From an uncultured Eubacteriales bacterium (GTDB taxonomy: Bacteria > Bacillota > Clostridia > Oscillospirales > CAG-272), in the NCBI GenBank assembly GCA_934462825.1, contig CAKSIP010000041.1, positions 1 through 11,507 on the forward strand: DNA of 11,507 bases, written 5' to 3'. The notes under the pieces are model-generated. The model did not search any database. It was given only the letters and a program-made list of their open reading frames with translations, and was not told where the DNA came from. Position 1 is the first letter of the stretch, and each line of letters starts with the position of its first letter. Shown in pieces: positions 1 to 8,168 of the stretch. Both the position numbers and the translations under genes were made by a program.

Positions 1-861
1 GCGGGATTGTTACCGACTTTGGCTTGCATTCGCTCAGGAAAGCGATTGGCTTTGGCAAATAAGGAGTCGTTAGTTGTCGCAGGTGAGACAGTTATGCGTG
101 AAGCGAGAAATTCCGGCACCGAAATCGTTCCGGTAGACAGCGAGCATTGTGCGATACATCAGTGCTTAAAAGCGGGCACTAAAGCGGAAGTAAAAAAACT
201 GATTCTGACAGCATCCGGCGGCCCTTTTTTCAATAAAAAAGCAGAGGACTTGCAAAATGTTACCATTTCGGATGTACTTGCCCATCCGACGTGGAGCATG
301 GGAGCAAAGATTACAGTGGACAGTGCTACTTTAATGAATAAAGGATTTGAAGCCATTGAGGCGATGCATCTTTTCAACGTCGGTATTGATCAAATTGACG
401 TGGTGGTGCACCGGGAAAGTATAATCCATTCTATGGTAGAATATATTGATAACAGTGTAATTGCACAGCTTTCGACGCCGGATATGCGTTTTTGCATTCA
501 ATATGCACTGACATATCCCGAAAGAACGAGGGCCGTGTCAAAACCGCTGAATTTGACCGATATAGGTAGGTTGTCCTTCCGCGCACCGGACACCGGGACA
601 TTTTCACTACTTTCGGCTGCCTTTCGCGCGGCGGAAAAGGGCGGCGCCTTGCCGGCTGTATTGAATGCAGCCAATGAAGTAGCTGTAGAACAATTTCTTT
701 TGGGGCATTGCGGATTCCTTCAAATTACAGAAGCGGTTTTACAGGTCATGGAAAAAATGCAATCGGTTTCAAAGCACCATTCCCTGGAAGAAATTTTGGC
801 GGCGGATCGTGAAGCCAGACGGCGCACGGCAGAGTGGCTTTGTCATCCATCCAGCAGATAA
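1..861 (+). CDS. dxr: 1-deoxy-D-xylulose 5-phosphate reductoisomerase, 5'-truncated by the window edge
   Basis: Dxr (IspC) converts 1-deoxy-D-xylulose 5-phosphate to 2-C-methyl-D-erythritol 4-phosphate with NADPH, the first committed step of the cytoplasmic MEP isoprenoid pathway. The reading frame is open from base 1, so the true start is upstream; 286 codons remain and roughly 100 N-terminal residues (the NADPH-binding Rossmann part) are missing. Counting from the first visible codon, NKES is at 20-23, and Asp46 and Glu48 in VDSEHCAIHQ match the E. coli metal ligands D150/E152 with the same spacing from the NKES lysine. HPTWSMG, then DSATLMNKGFEAIEA with Asn113, Lys114 and Glu117, is the catalytic centre (E. 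coli N227/K228/E231). HRESIIHSMV and NAANEVAVE are further family signatures. It is the first visible gene of a compact operon, with rseP starting 24 nt after its stop, as in many Firmicutes. No damage is seen in the visible part. Confidence 0.97.
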   Translation, partial: AGLLPTLACIRSGKRLALANKESLVVAGETVMREARNSGTEIVPVDSEHCAIHQCLKAGTKAEVKKLILTASGGPFFNKKAEDLQNVTISDVLAHPTWSMGAKITVDSATLMNKGFEAIEAMHLFNVGIDQIDVVVHRESIIHSMVEYIDNSVIAQLSTPDMRFCIQYALTYPERTRAVSKPLNLTDIGRLSFRAPDTGTFSLLSAAFRAAEKGGALPAVLNAANEVAVEQFLLGHCGFLQITEAVLQVMEKMQSVSKHHSLEEILAADREARRRTAEWLCHPSSR

Positions 862-872
862 AAAAACAGAAC

Positions 873-877
873 GGAGG
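873..877 (+). promoter_or_regulatory. Ribosome binding site of rseP
   Basis: GGAGG lies 8 nt before the ATG at 886. It is the clearest Shine-Dalgarno of the first operon and fixes the rseP start. Confidence 0.8.
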
Positions 878-885
878 CCGTTTTT

Positions 886-1977
886 ATGGCTGCAGTAATT
901 CAAACCATCTTACGCATTCTTTTGGCGTTAGTTGTATTTGGCATTATGATTTTTCTTCATGAATTGGGACATTTCGTCGTTGCGCGACTCAGTAAAGTGA
1001 CAATTTTTGAATTTTCGATAGGTATGGGGCCGAAGCTGTTTTCGTGGAAATCCAAAAAATATGACACGCAGTATTCGCTTCGCTTGTTTCCCATCGGTGG
1101 TTTTGTCAGCATGGCCGGGGAAGACGGGGAATGCGATGATGAAAATGCGTTTAATAAAAAGCCGCTTTGGAAGCGATTTCTGATTTTATTTGCCGGGCCC
1201 GGTATGAATATTGTTCTCGGATTTGTTTTGATGTTTGCCATGCTCACAAGCTCGGCTATTGTTAATCGAACCGAAGACCACCTCGGTTATTTGGCTTCTA
1301 ACACGATTCATGCATTTTCGGAAAACGCTATCAGCAACTCCGGAAGTAATGACAATCAGCGTCTATTGCCCAATGATAAGATCATTAAGGTGGGAAATGT
1401 TCCTATTCATACAGGAAACGAACTGTCTTATGAGATTATGCATCAAGGCTATAAAAGCGTCAATATTACCGTGGAACGCAATGGTGAAAAAGTCAAATTG
1501 GAAAATGTAACCTTTGGTTCATTTACGGCAGAAGGTGTCGTTTTCGGGAGCGTGGATTTTTATGTTTACGGTGAGCGATCCAATATAGGAAACTTGCTGC
1601 GACATACGTTTTTCAACTCGATTTCCACGATTAAAATGGTTTGGGACGGGTTGTTTGACTTAATTACCGGAAGATACGGATTTGATGCTATGTCCGGCCC
1701 GGTGGGAATCACCAAACAGCTTGGCGAAACAGCGAAAGCAGGCAGTACCGGATTTCTTTACTTGGTTTCTATGCTTACGATAAACCTTGGCGTTATGAAT
1801 TTGTTGCCTTTGCCCGCCCTGGACGGCGGACGGATTCTGTTTGTTATTATCGAGGCAGTTACCCGCAAAAAGATCAATCCCAAAGTGGAATCCTATATTC
1901 ATTTTATTGGTATCATTCTATTGCTTGCTTTGATGGTATTGGTGAGCCTGAAAGACGTTCTTCAACTTTTTAAATAA
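886..1977 (+). CDS. rseP: RseP/RasP family site-2 zinc metalloprotease (M50)
   Basis: This is a membrane-embedded protease that makes the second, intramembrane cut in regulated proteolysis of anti-sigma factors and other single-pass proteins (RasP in Bacillus, RseP in E. coli). The 363-aa protein has HELGH at residues 25-29 inside the first membrane segment (about 5-30), giving two zinc ligands and the catalytic Glu. The third ligand is Asp313 in NLLPLPALDGG (305-315). Other hydrophobic segments are at about 97-120, 283-307 and 338-358, the four-helix plan of the family. FAGPGMN follows the second segment start. A single PDZ-like domain lies at about 150-210 (LLPNDKIIKVGNVPI), as expected for Gram-positive members; E. 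coli RseP has two. The start is set by GGAGG 8 nt upstream. The position between dxr and ispG is typical, and its client cannot be told from this window. Confidence 0.95.
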   Translation: MAAVIQTILRILLALVVFGIMIFLHELGHFVVARLSKVTIFEFSIGMGPKLFSWKSKKYDTQYSLRLFPIGGFVSMAGEDGECDDENAFNKKPLWKRFLILFAGPGMNIVLGFVLMFAMLTSSAIVNRTEDHLGYLASNTIHAFSENAISNSGSNDNQRLLPNDKIIKVGNVPIHTGNELSYEIMHQGYKSVNITVERNGEKVKLENVTFGSFTAEGVVFGSVDFYVYGERSNIGNLLRHTFFNSISTIKMVWDGLFDLITGRYGFDAMSGPVGITKQLGETAKAGSTGFLYLVSMLTINLGVMNLLPLPALDGGRILFVIIEAVTRKKINPKVESYIHFIGIILLLALMVLVSLKDVLQLFK

Positions 1978-1999
1978 CAAGGATAAACTCCGAGAGACT

Positions 2000-3082
2000 A
2001 TGAATTATAATGAAATCAGAAAAAAGACAAGAAAAATAAAAATCGGGAATGTTTGGATTGGCGGAGATTCGCCCATAGCCATTCAATCCATGACCAATAC
2101 GGATCCGCACGATGTGCAGGCAACCTATGCCCAGATTATGTCTTTGCAGCAGGCTGGCCTTCATATTGTTCGCCTGGCGATCCCCGATATGGAGGCTGCC
2201 AAACAGATTCAATTCTTGAAAGCCTCCGGCATAAGCATACCGATTGTGGCGGATATTCATTTTGACTACCGGATTGCCTTGCAGTGCATCAAATTCGGAG
2301 TGGATAAAATTCGGATCAATCCGGGCAATATCGGAAGCGAGGCGCACGTTCGTGCGGTTTGCGACGCTTGCAATGAACGAGGGATTCCCATCCGAATCGG
2401 CGTGAATAGCGGTTCCTTGGAAAAAGAAATTTTGCAAAAATACGGCGCACCGACACCCCAGGCACTGTGCGAGAGCGCATGGCATCATATCAATATCTTG
2501 GAAAAAAACAGATTCCAAAATATCGTTGTATCAATCAAATCATCGGATGTACAAACCATGATAGAAGCTAACCGCTTGCTTTCCTCGCGTTGTGATTATC
2601 CGTTGCACCTTGGAGTTACCGAGGCAGGAAGCGAACGAATTGGGTTAGTCAAGAGTTCCATCGGGGTAGGTGCACTACTTTCCCAGGGAATCGGAGATAC
2701 TATCCGAGTTTCCTTAACAGATGCGCCGGAAAATGAGATTAAAGCGGCAAAAGCCATTTTGAACGCATTGGAAATCGAGGGGCAGCATGGATTGAACATT
2801 GTCAGTTGCCCAACCTGCGGACGCACCCATATCAATTTAATCCCGATTGTTCAGCAGTTTGAAAAAGCCGTTGCACAGCATGGATTGGAGGATGTTCCGG
2901 TTACGGTGGCGCTCATGGGATGCGTTGTTAACGGCCCAGGAGAAGCGAAAGAAGCGGATTTCGGAATTGCTGGCGGAAACGGGGAGGCTGTGCTTTTCCG
3001 CAAAGGAGAAATTGTCAAAAAAATTCGTGAAGATGAAATTGTTGAAACTCTCATTGCCGAAGTTAAGGCTCATAAATCATGA
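2000..3082 (+). CDS. ispG: (E)-4-hydroxy-3-methylbut-2-enyl-diphosphate synthase
   Basis: IspG (GcpE) is the [4Fe-4S] enzyme that reductively converts methylerythritol cyclodiphosphate to HMBPP, the penultimate MEP pathway step, with electrons from flavodoxin or ferredoxin. The 360-aa length fits the short bacterial form. The N-terminal TIM barrel opens with KIGNVWIGGDSPIAIQSMT and includes VADIHFDYRIAL and IRINPGNIG. The C-terminal cluster domain has Cys270 and Cys273 in SCPTCGR, Cys308 in GCVVNGPGEA, and Glu315 as the expected fourth iron ligand. All four ligands of the cluster are therefore present. The ATG at 2000 has only a weak GAGAG nearby, but conserved sequence begins within 20 residues, so no later start is possible. 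It lies 22 nt after rseP and 18 nt before polC, consistent with co-transcription with dxr of the same pathway. Confidence 0.97.
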   Translation: MNYNEIRKKTRKIKIGNVWIGGDSPIAIQSMTNTDPHDVQATYAQIMSLQQAGLHIVRLAIPDMEAAKQIQFLKASGISIPIVADIHFDYRIALQCIKFGVDKIRINPGNIGSEAHVRAVCDACNERGIPIRIGVNSGSLEKEILQKYGAPTPQALCESAWHHINILEKNRFQNIVVSIKSSDVQTMIEANRLLSSRCDYPLHLGVTEAGSERIGLVKSSIGVGALLSQGIGDTIRVSLTDAPENEIKAAKAILNALEIEGQHGLNIVSCPTCGRTHINLIPIVQQFEKAVAQHGLEDVPVTVALMGCVVNGPGEAKEADFGIAGGNGEAVLFRKGEIVKKIREDEIVETLIAEVKAHKS

Positions 3083-3100
3083 GATATAAGGACGTGAAAA

Positions 3101-6100
3101 ATGCCGGTCAAAACCTTTCTTGAAAAAATATCGAAGTTTGTCCCCACAGACGAGCAACGAGAAATACTTGAAAATGTCTCAAATTATACAATTAAAGTGG
3201 ACAAAGAAAGAAGGATCTTGGAAGCTAAAATCCATCTGAGTTTTCTTGTCAATAAACAAAAGTTGTATAGAATTGAGAGGGAAATTGAAAAGGCTTACGA
3301 GCTAAAGCATGTCAGATTGTTGCCCTCCTATCCATCAGAGTTATTTGAATATTCCTATGTTCCGCAGATTTTAATTGAAGCGGAAACGATCGGAATTGTG
3401 GCACGCGGCTTTTTCAGTGATTATGATTACACACTAACGGAGGAGGAGCTTTCCGTCTCCATTCCTTTTTCGCGCAACGGAGTTTTATTGCTTGAGGATG
3501 CAAAAACGCCGGAAATAATTGAAAAAATTATTTTCAGTGAATTTGGCATTCAAAGAAAAGTGAAGATATGCCACACGAAAGATAACGATGCAACGGCGGA
3601 AGGAATCACTTATTCCGAATCCATGCAGCGCGAGCTTGAAGCGTGGGACAAGCGTTTGCAACAAGCGGATCAACAATACGAGCAATATAAATCGTATCAT
3701 GAGGATGCTCCGGGTGAAGGAGAAGCGAACGAAAGCAAACAAACACTTCCAAGAATTTCTTCTATCTATGATGAAAAAGTGTCACCGGAGGTGCAGAACG
3801 GTATTGTAACCATAGGGCACGCAAAGTTTGATATTTCCAATCCGAGATATGTCATTGGAGAGAACTTTGAAATTCGTCCAACGCCGATTTCACTTCTTAC
3901 TAAACCTGAAAGAAACATTGTGGTTCTCGGAGAAGTGTTTGGCGTTTCCAAAGATACCAACCGTACCGGTGATAAAATCAATATGATTTTTTACGTGACA
4001 GACGGGAATGCCTCTATTGAAATAAAAAAATTCGGTCTAGACATGGACGCGGCCAATGAATTGTCGGAAACGATTCACGACGGAGCCGTTCTTGCTATCA
4101 AAGGAAATGCTAAGTTTGAAATCAGAAAAGAAAAAAGAGACGAGGATCTGACTTTTCATTACGACTCTATTGCGGAAATTTCTAAGATTGGGCGACAGGA
4201 TAAAGCCGAAAAAAAGCGTGTGGAATTGCACTTGCACACGAATATGTCGGCTATGGATGCTTTGATTCCTCCAGATGTAGCTGTGAAAACGGCTCATAAA
4301 TGGGGACATCCGGCCATTGCCATTACGGATCACGGAAATGTACAAGGCTACCCGGAAGCCATGCTGGCGGCCGAAAAATGCGGTATGAAAGTCATATACG
4401 GCATAGAGGCTTACTTTGTGAATGACACAGCCGGGGCAGTAACGGGCAGCTGTGCCAATATGACTTTTTTGGATGAAATGGTGGCGTTTGATATAGAAAC
4501 CACCGGTTTGTCTGCGGATGAATGTAAAATTATTGAGATTGGTGCTGTCAAAATCAAAAACGGAGAAATCCTTGAGGAATTTGACATGTTTGTAAATCCG
4601 GAATGCGATATTCCGCCCAAAATCACGGAATTGACTTCCATTACTAATGAAATGGTGGCAGACGCACCGACCATTGACGTTGTTTTGCCACAGTTTTTCG
4701 CATTTATCGGTGACAAAATGCTGCTGGCTCACAATGCGGACTTTGATACAAAATTCATTAGAAAAGCCGCACGCGACCTGGGACTGCCTTTTACAAACCC
4801 GTATCTTGATACTTTGGCACTTTCTCGATTTTTAAATACCGGACTCAACAACCATAAGCTGGACACAATTGCACGGTTTTATGAGCTTGATGACTTCCAT
4901 CACCACCGAGCATGTGACGATGCGGCCGTTTTGGCGAAAATTTTCTTTTGCATGGTGGAAAAACTTCATAAAATTGATATTAAAACTTTTTCGCAAATCA
5001 ACAAGGAAATGGGTACGCAGTCCAATCCGCTGAAACTTGGAACATACCACCAGATTCTTCTTGTAAAAAATAAAGTTGGCTTGAAAAATCTGTATAAACT
5101 CGTTTCTAAAAGCTATTTGGATTATTATTATCGTCATCCGCGGATTCCGAAATCAGTGTTGGAACAGTATCGTGAAGGCTTGCTGATTGGATCGGCCTGT
5201 GAGGCGGGAGAATTGTTCCGGGCAATTCTTGACGGGAAGCCGGAAAATGAACTTGAAAACATCGTGAATTTTTACGATTATCTTGAAATTCAGCCGCTAT
5301 CCAACAACCATTTTCTAATTCAAAACGGCGCGGCAAGAAACGAAGAAGATTTAAAAAATTATAATCGAAAAATTTATGAGTTGGGGAAAAAATATAATAA
5401 ACCCGTCGTGGCAACCTGCGACGCGCACTTTTTAAACAAAGAGGATGAGATTTGCCGCAAAATTCTTTTGTCGGGCTTGAAAATCCAAGATGCTGATAAA
5501 GATGTGCATTTGTATCTTCGTACGACAGAAGAAATGCTGGAGGAATTTTCCTATCTTGGCGAGGATGCCGCTTACGAAGTGGTGGTGGAAAACACCAACC
5601 TGATCAATGATATGATTGAAGACGTGCGTCCGATTCCGAAAGGCTCTTTTACGCCTCATATGGAAGGCGCTGAAGAAGAACTTCAAAATCTTTGCTGGAC
5701 AAGAGCAAGAAAAATGTATGGGGATCCCTTGCCGGAGATTGTGTCCAAGCGTCTGGAAAAGGAATTGTCATCTATCATTAAAAACGGATTTGCTGTGCTT
5801 TATATGATTGCCCAAAAGTTGGTATATTTCAGCGAAAGCAATGGTTATCTTGTCGGATCACGCGGCTCCGTAGGTTCGTCTTTTGTGGCCAATATGTCGG
5901 GTATTTCCGAAGTCAATCCTTTGCCGCCGCATTATTACTGCCCAAATTGCCAGCATAATGAATTTATTTTGGATGGTTCTTACGGCTCCGGCTTTGACCT
6001 GCCGGACAAGGAGTGCCCCGTTTGCCATACGAAAATGAACGGAGATGGGCAAGACATCCCGTTTGAGACATTTTTGGGCTTTTATGGCGACAAGTCCCCG

Positions 6101-7519
6101 GACATTGATCTGAATTTTTCGGGGGATGTTCAGGGAAAAGTTCACAAGTATACGGAAGAACTTTTCGGCGCGGAAAATGTGTTCCGTGCCGGAACTCTCG
6201 GTACGCTGGCGGACAAAACGGCTTACGGTTTTATTATGAAATACTTTGAAACAAAAGGCGTTAGCATCAGTCGGGCAGAAATGAATCGTTTAATCCTCAA
6301 ATGCGTAGGGGTTAAGCGAACAACCGGGCAGCATCCCGGCGGCATTATCGTTGTACCTTCGGAATATGAAGTGTACGACTTTACTCCGGTGCAGCATCCG
6401 GCCGACGATCCGAAATCTGATATTATTACAACCCATTTCGCGTTTTCTTATCTGCATGATACGATTTTGAAATTGGATGAACTCGGACACGATATTCCGA
6501 CCAAATATAAATGGTTGGAAAAATTCAGCAACACCAGCGTAATGGACGTGAAAATGAATGACAAATCGGTATATGAGCTGTTTTTGTCAACCAAGCCTTT
6601 GGGCGTATCTCCCGAAGACATTGATGCTCAGATAGGAACGTTTGGATTGCCGGAATTTGGCACGCGCTTTATTCAACAAGTTCTTTTGGACGCCAAGCCC
6701 AAAAGCTTCGCTGACCTTATGCAGATTTCCGGTCTTACGCACGGCACCAACGTGTGGTTGGGAAATGCACAGGATTTGATTAAAAACGGGACTTGCGATA
6801 TTTCGCAGGTTATCGGAACACGTGACGGTATCATGCTGGATTTGATTCGTTACGGCATGGAAAACAGCCTCGCCTTTAAAATCATGGAATCGGTCAGAAA
6901 GGGCAGGGGACTGAAACCGGAATGGGAAGAAGCCATGATAGCCAGCGGTGTGCCGGAATGGTATATCAGTTCTTGCAAAAAAATTAAATATATGTTTCCC
7001 AAAGCCCATGCAGCTGCCTATGTCATGTCGGCAATTCGTCTCGGATGGTACAAAGTACATATGCCGATTGCGTTTTATTGCGCTATGCTTACGGTTGCTC
7101 CCGGCGGATTTGACGCAGAGATCGTATCAGGGGGAAAGAACGCCGTTATCAGAAAAATCAAGGAAATCGAAAAAATGGGGCGGGATGCATCTCAAAAAGA
7201 ACAGGGAATGATTTCCACATTGCAGCTTGTCAACGAATGCTATGCCAGAGGAATCAAATTCCTTCCTATTAGCCTTGAAAAGTCCGATGCGCGTGCATTC
7301 TTGCCGGAAAACGGCGGCATCCGTATGCCGTTCCTTTCCCTTGGCGGTCTTGGCGAAAATGCAGCCTTAAATATTATTGATGCACGTAATGAATCTCCGT
7401 TCTTTTCGGTAGAGGATTTGCAGATTCGCGGAAAAGTGTCAAAAAGCGTAATTGACATTTTGCGTAAAAATCATGTGCTGGATACTTTGAGCGAAACAGA
7501 CCAATTGTCTATGTTTTAA
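3101..7519 (+). CDS. polC: DNA polymerase III alpha subunit, Gram-positive PolC type
   Basis: PolC is the main replicative DNA polymerase of low-GC Gram-positives and carries its own proofreading exonuclease. At 1472 aa it is close to B. subtilis PolC (about 1437). Domains in order are: an N-terminal domain (1-165), a charged linker, an OB fold (about 265-360), and a PHP domain (from 374; His377 and His379 in ELHLHT) split by a DEDDh exonuclease. The exonuclease shows FDIETTG (Asp464, Glu466), HNADFD (Asp547/Asp549 region) and HRACDD (His602, Asp607). The polymerase core has GSRGSVGSS (919-927), a zinc site (Cys947, Cys950, Cys972, Cys975), DIDLNFSG with catalytic Asp1001 and Asp1003, GQHPGGIIVVP, and Asp1126 in LKLDELGH as the third acid. 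PHP, exonuclease and polymerase residues all look intact. AAGGACG sits 6 nt before the ATG. Unlike B. subtilis, no proS precedes it; ispG does. Confidence 0.98.
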   Translation: MPVKTFLEKISKFVPTDEQREILENVSNYTIKVDKERRILEAKIHLSFLVNKQKLYRIEREIEKAYELKHVRLLPSYPSELFEYSYVPQILIEAETIGIVARGFFSDYDYTLTEEELSVSIPFSRNGVLLLEDAKTPEIIEKIIFSEFGIQRKVKICHTKDNDATAEGITYSESMQRELEAWDKRLQQADQQYEQYKSYHEDAPGEGEANESKQTLPRISSIYDEKVSPEVQNGIVTIGHAKFDISNPRYVIGENFEIRPTPISLLTKPERNIVVLGEVFGVSKDTNRTGDKINMIFYVTDGNASIEIKKFGLDMDAANELSETIHDGAVLAIKGNAKFEIRKEKRDEDLTFHYDSIAEISKIGRQDKAEKKRVELHLHTNMSAMDALIPPDVAVKTAHKWGHPAIAITDHGNVQGYPEAMLAAEKCGMKVIYGIEAYFVNDTAGAVTGSCANMTFLDEMVAFDIETTGLSADECKIIEIGAVKIKNGEILEEFDMFVNPECDIPPKITELTSITNEMVADAPTIDVVLPQFFAFIGDKMLLAHNADFDTKFIRKAARDLGLPFTNPYLDTLALSRFLNTGLNNHKLDTIARFYELDDFHHHRACDDAAVLAKIFFCMVEKLHKIDIKTFSQINKEMGTQSNPLKLGTYHQILLVKNKVGLKNLYKLVSKSYLDYYYRHPRIPKSVLEQYREGLLIGSACEAGELFRAILDGKPENELENIVNFYDYLEIQPLSNNHFLIQNGAARNEEDLKNYNRKIYELGKKYNKPVVATCDAHFLNKEDEICRKILLSGLKIQDADKDVHLYLRTTEEMLEEFSYLGEDAAYEVVVENTNLINDMIEDVRPIPKGSFTPHMEGAEEELQNLCWTRARKMYGDPLPEIVSKRLEKELSSIIKNGFAVLYMIAQKLVYFSESNGYLVGSRGSVGSSFVANMSGISEVNPLPPHYYCPNCQHNEFILDGSYGSGFDLPDKECPVCHTKMNGDGQDIPFETFLGFYGDKSPDIDLNFSGDVQGKVHKYTEELFGAENVFRAGTLGTLADKTAYGFIMKYFETKGVSISRAEMNRLILKCVGVKRTTGQHPGGIIVVPSEYEVYDFTPVQHPADDPKSDIITTHFAFSYLHDTILKLDELGHDIPTKYKWLEKFSNTSVMDVKMNDKSVYELFLSTKPLGVSPEDIDAQIGTFGLPEFGTRFIQQVLLDAKPKSFADLMQISGLTHGTNVWLGNAQDLIKNGTCDISQVIGTRDGIMLDLIRYGMENSLAFKIMESVRKGRGLKPEWEEAMIASGVPEWYISSCKKIKYMFPKAHAAAYVMSAIRLGWYKVHMPIAFYCAMLTVAPGGFDAEIVSGGKNAVIRKIKEIEKMGRDASQKEQGMISTLQLVNECYARGIKFLPISLEKSDARAFLPENGGIRMPFLSLGGLGENAALNIIDARNESPFFSVEDLQIRGKVSKSVIDILRKNHVLDTLSETDQLSMF

Positions 7520-7546
7520 TGGAGTTGTTTGTAACGGAGAAGCTTT

Positions 7547-8080
7547 ATGAATATTGTAATAGAAAAAGGACGTCCGCTTCAAAACAGATCGGAAACGGAA
7601 GAAAATACGTATCATTTTTTGGATCAGTTGCAAATTCCGTATTGGCGTGCGGATCATGCTACCACGGCAACAATTGAAGAATGTTTGGAAGTCGAAAAAG
7701 CGCTGGGAGTTAAAATTTGCAAAAATCTATTTTTGTGTAATTCTCAAAAAACAGCTTTTTATTTGCTGATGTTGCCGGGAGACAAGGCTTTCAAAACCAA
7801 GAACCTTTCTAAGCAAATTGGAAGTGCCCGTTTGTCCTTTGCGGATGAAGCATTTATGATGCAATATTTATCGCTTCATCCCGGTTCTGTCAGCGTGTTA
7901 GGTTTGATGAATGATACAAAGAACCATGTAAAGTTGCTGATTGACCGAGACGTTTTGGACAATGAATTTTTCGGCTGTCACCCGTGCCTGAATACATCCA
8001 CGCTAAAAATCAAAATATCGGATTTGACAGATGTGTTTTTGCCGGCTGTAAACCATGATTATACGATCGTGGAGCTTTGA
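7547..8080 (+). CDS. YbaK/ProXp-type aminoacyl-tRNA deacylase (prolyl-tRNA editing domain)
   Basis: This is a stand-alone homologue of the INS editing domain of prolyl-tRNA synthetase. Family members hydrolyse mischarged tRNA in trans, usually Ala-tRNA(Pro) in the ProXp-ala/PrdX group. The 177-aa protein has the family motifs in order: KNLFL at 59-63 (Lys59 aligns with the conserved functional lysine), KTAFYLLMLPGDK, ARLSFADE, HPGSVSVLGLMND (111-123), a valine-rich strand with IDRDVLD, and CHPCLNTST (His145-Pro146), the place of the usual FHPN-NTAT motif. The last motif is slightly divergent (Cys before His, Cys-Leu for the usual polar pair). CGGAGA 7 nt upstream supports the ATG. It begins 27 nt after polC and is likely the last gene of that operon. 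Family assignment is firm; the exact amino acid removed (Ala, Cys or Ser) is inferred from resemblance to ProXp-ala and is less sure. Confidence 0.88.
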   Translation: MNIVIEKGRPLQNRSETEENTYHFLDQLQIPYWRADHATTATIEECLEVEKALGVKICKNLFLCNSQKTAFYLLMLPGDKAFKTKNLSKQIGSARLSFADEAFMMQYLSLHPGSVSVLGLMNDTKNHVKLLIDRDVLDNEFFGCHPCLNTSTLKIKISDLTDVFLPAVNHDYTIVEL

Positions 8081-8100
8081 AAATGATTGACATTTTTCAA
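8077..8100. repeat. Inverted repeat over the SGNH-gene promoter
   Basis: TTGAAAATG (8077-8085) and CATTTTTCAA (8091-8100) are complementary over 9 bp with one extra T, leaving a 5-nt loop. The repeat starts at the stop codon of the deacylase gene and covers the -35 hexamer at 8087-8092. A further TTGAAAA lies at 8122-8128. No T run follows, so a terminator is unlikely; an operator for a dimeric repressor is possible. Confidence 0.5.
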
Positions 8101-8115
8101 GGATTGTGATAAGAT
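8087..8115 (+). promoter_or_regulatory. Sigma-A-type promoter for the SGNH hydrolase unit
   Basis: A perfect TTGACA (8087-8092) is followed by a 17-nt spacer and TAAGAT (8110-8115), with a TGA extension just before the -10. A start of transcription near 8121-8123 would give a leader of roughly 40-50 nt before the gene. This makes 8169-10122 a unit that can be transcribed separately from the polC operon. Confidence 0.72.
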
Positions 8116-8168
8116 AATTACTTGAAAAGCATGAGAAATGCAAAAATCGAAAGGGTTAATTGAATGTT

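Noticed and set aside
4037..4732. Long open frame on the - strand (231 codons) inside polC
   Set aside because: It lies antisense to the PHP and exonuclease parts of an intact polC, has no ribosome site or recognisable motif, and its composition is what an antisense shadow gives.
6461..6500. LDELGHDIPT in PolC where Bacillus has LDILGHDDPT
   Set aside because: The catalytic Asp is kept and the changed positions vary among Clostridia as far as I recall, so this is ordinary divergence.
8077..8100. Hairpin as terminator of the polC operon
   Set aside because: No T run follows, and the region is better explained as promoter with operator.
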